This document shows positions 54,702-62,344 of a stretch of 64,000 nucleotides of DNA, piece by piece. The translations under genes were made by a program, and so were the position numbers. The stretch is from Blattamonas nauphoetae (Eukaryota > Preaxostyla > Oxymonadida). The stretch spans positions 144,688 to 208,687 of the forward strand of contig JARBJD010000115.1 in assembly GCA_033064195.1 (NCBI GenBank). The letters are read 5' to 3'. How positions within the stretch are numbered: the first letter of the stretch is position 1; every line of letters begins with the position of its first letter. The notes below the pieces were generated by a model, which saw only the letters and a program-made list of their open reading frames with translations, did no database searches and was not told where the DNA came from.

Positions 54702-55307
54702 TTGACACTGCTAAAACCAATCAAAAATAGAATTCAAGAAATTCGAGATCTCTTTCCGAATCCACAATTTCAATTTATTGATGGTCGAACGTACAATCCT
54801 GACAGTAAAAATTATCAACATCACAGATCATTTCTCCTGAATATGCTACAACACACAGATCTCGAGTTTCCACATCCAACAAAGAATCTCGATCTTAATC
54901 TCATTCCAGATTTTATTGCACAAGTTAAACTTCGACAACAGATGGCGTCAGAAGATCGACTCGCTCACCGAATGATTGTTGAGAACATGAAAGCAAATCC
55001 AAGAGTGAACAAAGATGAACTGAAAAAGCAAGTGTTCAGAATGACATGGAAACTGAAATCAATTGAAGAGAAACTGATGGATCATTGGATGAAGAATCTC
55101 TTGATCATTCAGAAGAAAAATGAACAAATGGAAAAAAGAGAAGTGCAGACATTTGAGGGATTTGAAGAATGTATTTTACTCGCTGAACCAAGAGACAAAG
55201 CAGCATTCAATTCATGTCTCATGAATGCACGAAGGAAGTTCAAAAAGAATGAGGTCGAGAAGGTTGAGGATAATGGAAAACCATATCAGTTGAGAGATAA
55301 GAGGTAG
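54702..55307 (+). CDS. Unknown element protein, helical, start codon unclear
   Basis: The frame is open from a TAG at 54696-54698 to TAG at 55305-55307 (about 201 residues). The codon where an ATG would be expected after the promoter-like motif is TTG (54702-54704, in ATTGACA); the first ATG is at 54842, which would lose 47 residues of similar composition. Either a near-cognate or mutated start is used, or only the shorter form is made. The C-terminal two thirds is charged and helical (DELKKQVFRMTWKLKSIEEK, RRKFKKNEVEKVED). No family recognised. It is convergent with the helicase gene across a minisatellite. Confidence 0.55.
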   Translation: MTLLKPIKNRIQEIRDLFPNPQFQFIDGRTYNPDSKNYQHHRSFLLNMLQHTDLEFPHPTKNLDLNLIPDFIAQVKLRQQMASEDRLAHRMIVENMKANPRVNKDELKKQVFRMTWKLKSIEEKLMDHWMKNLLIIQKKNEQMEKREVQTFEGFEECILLAEPRDKAAFNSCLMNARRKFKKNEVEKVEDNGKPYQLRDKR

Positions 55308-55802
55308 TGGATAGGGAGGTGAGAGGCAATAAGTGTGAAGACATAGATGGATAAGTCAAGGATGATTGAGATAGGTGGAAATAGGTTGGTGTGGGGGTAT
55401 AGGTGGATATAGATAGGTGTATGGGCATAGGTGGATGGAGATTGGTGAAGAGATATTAGGTGGATAGTGGGGGACATTGGTGAAGAGGCATTGGTGTTGA
55501 GATATTGGTGGAGAGTGATTGGTGTGTGGTATTGGTGGAGAGTGATTGGTGGAGAGTGATTGGTGGAGGGATAATGGTGGAGAGTGATTGATGAAGTCAT
55601 TGATGATGAGACATTAGTGAGATATTACATAGCAATACTGATATGAATATATAGAGTGGCATTAATGGAATAGTATTGGTGGAGAGTCATTGATGTATGA
55701 GGCATTGTTGAATGGGGCGTTGATGGAGAGGTATTTGTGAAGAGACATTGATGGAAAATGGGGGTGTTTGTGGATAGGCAAAAATATATAGACATTAGTG
55801 GA
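55308..55802. repeat. G/T-rich degenerate minisatellite between convergent genes
   Basis: The plus strand is a purine/GT-biased array of variants of TTGGTGGAGAGTGA and ATTGATGGAGAGG with a loose period of about 14 bases, clearest at 55490-55590. It separates the stop codons of two convergent genes and may serve as terminator or spacer. Frames read through it on the minus strand are low-complexity (SPPITLHQY) and not genes. Confidence 0.65.
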
Positions 55803-56987
55803 TTAGTCATTGGTGTCTAGGTCATTAGTGTCTTGGTCATTGATGGAGGATTTCTTTAGTAGATCGGCATATTTGGGATCGATGACATAGCACCATATTC
55901 GTTGTTTATTTATAGTGACCTTTTTTCTAGTGCAGTGCTCGTGGAGGTCCATCTGGAATGTCTTGAGTTTCTTATAGTGATCTGGCATTAGTTCAGCGGC
56001 ATAGGAACATGGCATTCCTTGTTCTAATTCATCGATGTGCTGTAGACAGAAGTCTCCTATTACTGATCGAGACACTTCTTGTAGAATACATCTAGCATTA
56101 GTGTTTGGTAATTGCCTTTGGTTGAAGTCGGTGATGGGTCTCTGATTGAAGTATGTCAATAGGTGCGAGTAAAAATCAGGAGTGAAGGAGCGGATGAGGT
56201 TTAGGAAATAGTTGGCATCATCCTTGCGTTTATTAGAGACTTTGCAGACACAATAGCGTCTATCATCGACTTCAATCTTGACTGGATATGCGTTGTTTGT
56301 GCAGAAGATCAGATTGGCAACATTCTCAGCGTCACGACGGGCGATTCCCTTTTCATTAGCTCTGAAGCTTGTGTCTGAAATTATTGATTTGAGGGCATCA
56401 AAGTTCGACATTCTTTCTTCACCAGCGTTCTTCAATTCATTACAGACGATCAGCATTTTGCCTTCAATCACTGTGTTGAATGTACCGCAGAGTTCCTGAA
56501 TGTCAGTGATATTTGGAGCAGAGTATCCTCGCATTATTTCACAGAGCACATTAGTCCAGACATTTTTGCCAATTCCTTGCATTCCCTTCAAGATAATGAC
56601 TGACGCTGTTTTCTGACCAGGATTCTGAATCACGAATGATATCCAGTTGATAATGAAGTTATACAATTCTTCATTCTTGTCTGAAATTATCTCTTTGGTG
56701 AAATCTAAGAATGATTGAATCAGATCAGTGTTTGGCTCACTAACGAATGGATATTTGTATCCTTGGAATAGTGAGAACATCTGTGGATTATCGCTCATGA
56801 ATCGAATGCCATTGACCATGAAAAGATTGCGATTATTCTCGAATGTTGATTGACACGTGATCGTTCTACACTTCTTTGGATCTTCGCTTGGAATGGTCAC
56901 TTTCATTGATTTCAATAATCTCAAGACGTTACCTTCTTTCTGAACATTGACACGATAGCAGAGATCAAGAGAACTGTACTCTTTCAC
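55803..56987 (-). CDS. SF3 (D5/virophage-type) DNA helicase
   Basis: This is an AAA+ superfamily 3 helicase that would unwind DNA at replication. Counting from the first codon after the upstream TAA region, Walker A is GMQGIGKN (135-142), Walker B MLIVCNE (178-184), motif C NLIFCTNN (225-232) and the arginine finger region DDRR (241-244). The C-terminal ~100 residues carry PDHYKKLKTFQMDLHEHC, an extension typical of D5-like and virophage helicases. The first codon here is GTG; the first ATG is about 28 codons in (SMKVTIP). The frame is the same as that of the primase directly upstream, separated by TAA at 56994-56996 and two codons, so the two are probably one primase-helicase broken by a nonsense codon or expressed as two proteins. 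It ends in TAA. Confidence 0.8.
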   Translation of the reverse strand: MKEYSSLDLCYRVNVQKEGNVLRLLKSMKVTIPSEDPKKCRTITCQSTFENNRNLFMVNGIRFMSDNPQMFSLFQGYKYPFVSEPNTDLIQSFLDFTKEIISDKNEELYNFIINWISFVIQNPGQKTASVIILKGMQGIGKNVWTNVLCEIMRGYSAPNITDIQELCGTFNTVIEGKMLIVCNELKNAGEERMSNFDALKSIISDTSFRANEKGIARRDAENVANLIFCTNNAYPVKIEVDDRRYCVCKVSNKRKDDANYFLNLIRSFTPDFYSHLLTYFNQRPITDFNQRQLPNTNARCILQEVSRSVIGDFCLQHIDELEQGMPCSYAAELMPDHYKKLKTFQMDLHEHCTRKKVTINKQRIWCYVIDPKYADLLKKSSINDQDTNDLDTND

Positions 56988-56993
56988 AATGCA

Positions 56994-58346
56994 TTACAAT
57001 GAGACTTCAATACATCGAAGAACTTTCAATAGATCTCTTAGCACTTCTGTCTCTGATTTGTAGTCTTTGTTTGTTGCCTTTTTCCTTATTGTAGAGAAGT
57101 CAAATGGAGACAGCAGATCGATCTTTTCATCGAATGAATTCTTCGTTATTGATTGCTCATTAGTGGGTTCATTGGAGAGAGTATCATTGACTGGTTCATC
57201 ATTGGAATCAACTTCAAGACTGTCAAAGAAATCAGAGACATCGTAGTCAGTGAGAGGAATAAGGAGTTCATCATTATAGTACTTTTCATTATGGATGCTA
57301 ATGATTTTAATGAGGACTCCAGGATGGGTAACATTCGAAGCGTAGCGTATTCTCTGAGCTTCCCAATTCTTCTCTGCATTCTCAGTCAATGTGTTATTGT
57401 CATAGATGTCTTTGTATGTTTGTTCGAGCATCTCGTCTGTAAATCCATTGATGTGTCTTAAGGAATTAATGCCTGCAAATAATGGCAACAAGGAGACTTC
57501 CTCTTCAATTGATCTCGATCCAGAATCGTTGTGAATCACTAGTCCTTTCAGTCCATTTCTGATTAAATCAGCTTGGGCTAAAGTGTACTGTTGAATGGAA
57601 TCCTCGTCGAAAGAAGGAGCTATTGGACTTTCAATTTTGGTCTGGTTCACTGATGGTTTCACTGATGACTTCTTCTCTGTTGGAGTGGGCTTTAAAGAAA
57701 TACCCAGACTAGATAATACATCTGACAATGATGATAGGATGAAGAGTTCGTCAAAGTCATTAATGGTCTTGTATGATTGGATTTTATTAGTGCCTTCCAC
57801 TTTCCTTTGGACTTTGGATTTCGGTTGCACTATCCAGCGCAGAGATGAGTCTACACAGGCGAATAAATCCACATCGTATTGGTCAGTTTTCTTCACCTTC
57901 ACCATTGAGTTTTTCTCCAGTTTGTAGCCATTAATATCGCAGTATATATGAAGACCCCCTGATCCAGTCACTACTAATCCGACATCATTGGGTAATACAT
58001 TTAACACAGATGTTCGGATTTGGTTCTTGGTTTCTTCATCAGCATCCTTATCCAAGATGTCAATATCCACGACTGCTAGGTTGGTCACGTGTGCAATGTT
58101 TATTGCTGTTCCTGTTCGTTTATGACCAGCACTCTCAGATGATATACCATAGTTGTATTTCTTATAGTCGAACAATGGTACTTTGTGAGGCCTCAAACGA
58201 TCAGACAATGAATGAATTTCGTCAGGAAGATTATTGAACAATGCTTCAATTTCAGAGTCGAAATCATTCTCGAAATCGTCCTTGAGAGAGTTCTTTATTT
58301 GTGCATCTTTTTCCTTGAATTCAAATCTTACAATTTGTAGTGCCAT
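56994..58346 (-). CDS. Archaeo-eukaryotic (AEP) primase / PrimPol domain
   Basis: The 450-residue product starts at ATG 58344-58346, preceded by GAATTTTTTATCTCC on the coding strand. AEP signatures are present: a GISS...GTAINIAH segment, the catalytic hDhD pair VVDIDILD (D94, D96), the SGGLHIY motif (129-135) with catalytic His, and YDVDLFA (157-163). The remaining part contains a linker with charged/acidic repeats (DSNDEPVNDTLSNEPTNEQ) and ends at TAA 56994-56996, directly before the helicase in the same frame. Primases of this kind fused to SF3 helicases replicate virophages and Polinton-like viruses. It is transcribed away from the repeat-rich centre. Confidence 0.8.
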   Translation of the reverse strand: MALQIVRFEFKEKDAQIKNSLKDDFENDFDSEIEALFNNLPDEIHSLSDRLRPHKVPLFDYKKYNYGISSESAGHKRTGTAINIAHVTNLAVVDIDILDKDADEETKNQIRTSVLNVLPNDVGLVVTGSGGLHIYCDINGYKLEKNSMVKVKKTDQYDVDLFACVDSSLRWIVQPKSKVQRKVEGTNKIQSYKTINDFDELFILSSLSDVLSSLGISLKPTPTEKKSSVKPSVNQTKIESPIAPSFDEDSIQQYTLAQADLIRNGLKGLVIHNDSGSRSIEEEVSLLPLFAGINSLRHINGFTDEMLEQTYKDIYDNNTLTENAEKNWEAQRIRYASNVTHPGVLIKIISIHNEKYYNDELLIPLTDYDVSDFFDSLEVDSNDEPVNDTLSNEPTNEQSITKNSFDEKIDLLSPFDFSTIRKKATNKDYKSETEVLRDLLKVLRCIEVSL

Positions 58347-58489
58347 TCTTTCTAAGGAGATAAAAAATTCGATTTATAAAAAAGTTCTGCGTTTATTTTT
58401 TCTGAGACCCATAATTTTGTGTGTTCTCGATTGACAGTAGTCCAAAATGGAGTCATTATCTGACACAATTGACAGAGCTCATTAGTGCG

Positions 58490-59110
58490 AGGAATTATTG
58501 ATTATTCATTATTGCTATTGAGTGCCCCAGGTGCCCCAGGTCGCATTTTTGAAATATTTGAGAAATCTCATTAGCGCAGAGATGTCATCGTTGATCTCCA
58601 TTCCGATTAGGTGCCCCAGGTGCCCCAGGTCGATCGCCTAAAAATTTTCTTTTCATTTTTGGAAAGTCCACGTACGATCTTTTTTGGGCTTACTTTTTCC
58701 GAGACGATTGAAAGTGATATCCTGTGCATGGAAGTCAGAAATGATCTTCAGTGCTATTGAGTGCCCCAGGTGCCCCAGGTCGCATTTTAGAAATATTTGA
58801 CGAATCTCATTAGCGCAGAGATGTCATCGTTGATCTCCATTCTTATTAGGTGCCCCAGGTGCCCCAGGTCGATCGCCAAAAAATTTTCTTTTCAGTTTTG
58901 GAAAGTCCACGTACGATCTTTTTTGGGCTTACTTTTTCCGAGACGATTGAAAGTGCTCACTAGCAAATGGAAGTCGTGGCTGTTCTCCGATGCTATTGAG
59001 TGCCCCAGGTGCCCCAGGTCGATCGTCAGAAAATTTTTGGATTTCTTTTTTGAAAAGTCCACGTACGATCTTTTTTCCGCATTGATTCTCCGAGACGATT
59101 GACATTAGTT
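58490..59110 (+). repeat. Direct ~238-bp modules with doubled GTGCCCCAG motifs
   Basis: The doubled motif GTGCCCCAGGTGCCCCAG occurs at about 58523, 58611, 58761, 58850 and 59000. Each module continues through TCGATCGCC, then TCCACGTACGATC, a T-run and CCGAGACGATTGA. Two full modules and one partial are in direct order with a 238-bp offset between the first two. G/C-rich motifs stand out in an A/T-rich surrounding, like initiator-binding iterons. Confidence 0.8.
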
Positions 59111-59739
59111 CAAAACATTGATGCCTTGATCATTATCTCCAGAGTTCTACGAGTGAGCAGGACCCTTCAGAATGCACCTGGAGGATGTAGACACTATCCC
59201 CATGCATCACTGACGTTTATAGGTTTTTCTGGGCAATGGTCGTTTTTGACATTTTTGGAGCTCCCTATATATAGAAATTAAAAAGTTGGAAAAGTACTTT
59301 GGAATTAAGCTTAATTTTTCGATTCTTTAATACTGCTCCAACGCGTCTGTCTCCCGGAAATAAGTGTTTATCATTGATGGTATATTACAAATAAATGATT
59401 GTTTCTTCTTTTCTTGGGCATTAGAATTATTTCATTTTGTGGTCTAAGGTTATGGACCTGAAATGTTCGAAAAAGTGAAGTGTTCCAGATCGTCTTCATT
59501 CGTTCTGATAAAGTCAATATTGATCTTCTGAATTCATTGGTGCAAGAATTATTGGAATCTGACATCTCTGTAAGGAGTTATGGGTGATCTAAGGCAAAAT
59601 GGTGGTCAAAATTAGTGATTTTTCCAAGTTGCTGAGAACCTCAATGTTAGTGATATTTTCGATGATATTTCATTATTTGATGTCATAAATGAATTTCTAG
59701 CTGTTGGCGAGGATTTACATTGAGAAGAATCTTTTGTGG

Positions 59740-60240
59740 ATTTGGACTTTGATGGAACAATTTTTAATGATTTACTCGGGTCACAGGGCATTAGAGATGA
59801 GGAATATTGACTTTGTCTTTCATGGATTGTGCTCTTCTGTTGGCTCACTGATGATCTATTACATTCTTCACTAAAATATAATTGGAATTTGACTTTGATG
59901 GAACAATTTTTAGTGATTTACTCGGGTCACAGGGCATTAGAGATGAGGAATATTGACTTTGTCTTTCATGAGATATGCTCTGATGTTGGCTCACTGATGA
60001 TATATTACATTCTTTATAAAATAATTGGAATTTGACTTTGATGGAACAATTTTTAATGATTTACTCGGGTCACAGGGCATTAAATGATCAAGAATTATTG
60101 TATAGATCCGTCAGTGTGAGGTCACTATTGAACTATGCTCACGGATGATCTATTACATTCTTCACTAAATAATTGGAATTTGATATTAATGGAACAATTT
60201 TTAATGATTTACTCGGGTCACAGGGCATTAATGATGACTC
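59740..60240 (+). repeat. Four direct repeats around ACTCGGGTCACAGGGCATTA
   Basis: A ~60-bp core (GATGGAACAATTTTTAATGA followed by TTTACTCGGGTCACAGGGCA) starts at about 59751, 59897, 60040 and 60187, spaced 143-147 bp. Copies one and two extend the match through ATTGACTTTGTCTTTCATG. It lies between the two oppositely oriented GTGCCCCAG module groups. Confidence 0.8.
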
Positions 60241-60419
60241 AAATAGTGAGATATGACCCAGGTCAATTAAAGAAAGTTGTTGTGAAATTGTAATAAATCA
60301 TTTATGAGGTGGCATTTCTGAGCTACTCTGACTATCAAACAACTCTGTTTCATGAATATTGACTTGGTGACTCAATAGCCTTGATGAATAGACACTACTG
60401 CTTGGCATTAATGAACGCT

Positions 60420-60790
60420 CTCAATTGTCTCGGAAAAGAATGCCCAAAATGATCGTACGTGGACTTTTGAAATCTCAAATGAAATTTTTAGGCGATCGAC
60501 CTGGGGCACCTGGGGCACCTAATCGGAATGGAAAATTGACACTAATTCTTTGCGCTAATGAGATTCGTCAAATATTTCTAAAATGCGACCTGGGGCACCT
60601 GGGGCACTTATTAGCATTGATGAATAGACACTACTGCTTGGCATTAATGAACGCTCTCAATTGTCTCGGAAAAAGAATGCCCAAAAATGATCGTACGTGG
60701 ACTTTTGAAATCTCAAATGAAATTTTTTTGGCGATCGACCTGGGGCACCTGGGGCACCTAATCGGAATGGAGAAACACAAATGAAAGAGA
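60420..60790 (-). repeat. Inverted copies of the GTGCCCCAG modules
   Basis: The complement (CTGGGGCACCTGGGGCAC) occurs at about 60500, 60592 and 60740, again next to GGCGATCGACC, GATCGTACGTGGA and TTGTCTCGG, so whole modules are inverted relative to 58490-59110. The region is therefore flanked by imperfect inverted repeats of several hundred bp. Confidence 0.8.
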
Positions 60791-60972
60791 GCGCCATTTA
60801 CGACGTCATTAATGAACTTCATAATCCTTGGATTTATCAAAAATAAAGAAAAAAGAAGAGACTGAGATTATTGTTGAATTGTATATAAACACTAATGACT
60901 GAGACACTTGTGAATTTGCATTTTTGATTTGACATTATTGGAATTTTAATCTCCATTAAAGAACACACTTAA

Positions 60973-61893
60973 ATGAATCGACGAAAATACAATTCACAAA
61001 TGATTGAGAAAATGATTGATCATAATATGTCGACCATTAATGATAATGCTGCTGTCATAAACTCACTTCAGTCGGAAGCAGAAACGAATCAGAAGGAAGT
61101 CGATACACTCAAGAAGACAACAGAACAACATAAGACAGCGATATCATCAATTCAGAAAGTAGTGAACACAAATGGATCAATCACTTGTTCAGCTGGTATT
61201 GCAACACCAACAGTTGGAGGATTGATCAATGTGAATGGAGCGAAGTGGAACATTTCAGAGGGATCACTTCCGAAGTATCCAGGAACATATCCGGCATCAA
61301 CATTTTCTTCTGGAATTTCAATATCGCAATCACTAGCAGAAACTTCAGGAATTCAATTCAATGGTGATGGTATCGTGATGTGGTCTCCCTGTGACAAACC
61401 AGCATTATATTACTACGATGAGGACACAGGTTCAGGAGTGTTTTCAATATCCACAACAGGAAGTTTTTCTCAACTGTCAGACAGAAGAGTGAAAAGGAAT
61501 ATTGAGCCGTACCCAGATGTTCTTGAGCAACTGAATAAAGTGGAAATTGTGCAGTATCAGTTCAACACATTCGACTCGATGATCAACAAAGTGACGAGAC
61601 AAATAGAGAGCGAAACTAATGAAGAACTCTTGAAGAACTGCAAAGAGAAATGTGAATGCTTGAAGAAGGAAAGTGAGAAGAAACACATTGGTGTAATTGC
61701 ACAACAAATCCAAGAAATCTTTCCTGAAGTTGTGAATGATTCCAATCCAGACTGCCTTCACGTAGATTATGCAGAACTCTCTTGCTTCTGTATCAAAGCC
61801 ATTCAGGAAATATCCTCTATCGTCGGACAACAACAGACACTCATAAATGAACTGATTCAAAAATACAATACACTGACTAGTATTCCAACATGA
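60973..61893 (+). CDS. Fibre/spike-like protein with C-terminal S74 intramolecular chaperone
   Basis: The 306-residue product has an N-terminal coiled coil (about 15-65), a glycine-rich beta segment (70-165; PTVGGLINVNGAKWNIS, STTGSF) and a C-terminal peptidase S74/chaperone domain: the Ser-Lys autocleavage motif QLSDRRVKRNI (S169, K174), YPDVLEQLNKVEIVQYQF, HIGVIAQQIQEIFPEVV (238-254) and YAELSCFCIKAIQEI (266-280). In phage and large-virus fibres this domain helps trimerise the shaft and then cleaves itself off; here it suggests a trimeric surface spike of the particle. A 37-residue charged insertion (ESETNEELLKNCKEKCECLK) interrupts the domain. The end overlaps the convergent next gene by 17 nt. 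Confidence 0.8.
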   Translation: MNRRKYNSQMIEKMIDHNMSTINDNAAVINSLQSEAETNQKEVDTLKKTTEQHKTAISSIQKVVNTNGSITCSAGIATPTVGGLINVNGAKWNISEGSLPKYPGTYPASTFSSGISISQSLAETSGIQFNGDGIVMWSPCDKPALYYYDEDTGSGVFSISTTGSFSQLSDRRVKRNIEPYPDVLEQLNKVEIVQYQFNTFDSMINKVTRQIESETNEELLKNCKEKCECLKKESEKKHIGVIAQQIQEIFPEVVNDSNPDCLHVDYAELSCFCIKAIQEISSIVGQQQTLINELIQKYNTLTSIPT

Positions 61894-62287
61894 GATCAAC
61901 CAGAAATTCATAATACTCTTTGGTTATTTTTCCATTTATTGTCTCGGTTGTTTCCATGTCAATTGATTCGCCAGAACTGTCTTTGAACCAGATCTTCACA
62001 ATTGATTGTCGAGTAGTTAATTCCCACTTCTTTCGTTTCGCAATCTGTTCATTGCAGAAAGCAACAAACGAGTCGTTGAATGCATCAGTTTGAATCCAAT
62101 CACCATGGATTGTGATGTGTTGAGGAATATCTTTGGAAATGACAGTTGACGAATCACCAATTTCTTCCTTCACATGAATAAGTTTACAGTCGAGAAAGTG
62201 AATGTATTTTTGATTTCTGGAATTAGTAAAATCAGGCGGCAATTGAGTAGTGTGAGAGTTCTGAATTGAGAAGTATCGTTTGACCAT
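61877..62287 (-). CDS. Unknown 136-residue element protein
   Basis: ATG at 62285-62287, preceded by TTTTATTTTTGTAG on the coding strand; ends in TAG. The sequence is a compact mix of strands and helices (YIHFLDCKLIHVKEEIG, QHITIHGDWIQTDAFND, SIVKIWFKDSSGESIDM) with no membrane segment and no motif I recognise. It sits 57 bp downstream of the capsid gene in the same direction, so a virion component or capsid accessory role is plausible by position only. Confidence 0.6.
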   Translation of the reverse strand: MVKRYFSIQNSHTTQLPPDFTNSRNQKYIHFLDCKLIHVKEEIGDSSTVISKDIPQHITIHGDWIQTDAFNDSFVAFCNEQIAKRKKWELTTRQSIVKIWFKDSSGESIDMETTETINGKITKEYYEFLVDLMLEY

Positions 62288-62344
62288 TCTTGTTTTCTAC
62301 AAAAATAAAATATCATAGTTGTTCTGTTTAATATTATGACTTCG

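Larger units (their letters stand above)
58347..60972. promoter_or_regulatory. Repeat-rich non-coding centre between divergent primase and fibre genes
   Basis: 2.6 kb without a convincing gene, holding three repeat systems described separately (58490-59110, 59740-60240, 60420-60790). Divergent transcription units leave it on both sides. Arrangement and content suggest a replication origin and/or shared control region of the element (inference). Near each edge a similar motif occurs: GAATTTTTTATCTCCTTA (minus strand, 58354-58371) before the primase and GAATTTTAATCTCCATTA (60941-60958) before the fibre gene. Confidence 0.5.

Noticed and set aside
58490-60790. CRISPR-like array in the repeat-rich centre.
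   Set aside because: Repeats are long modules with non-uniform spacing and inverted copies, with no short unique spacers and no cas genes; eukaryotic context.
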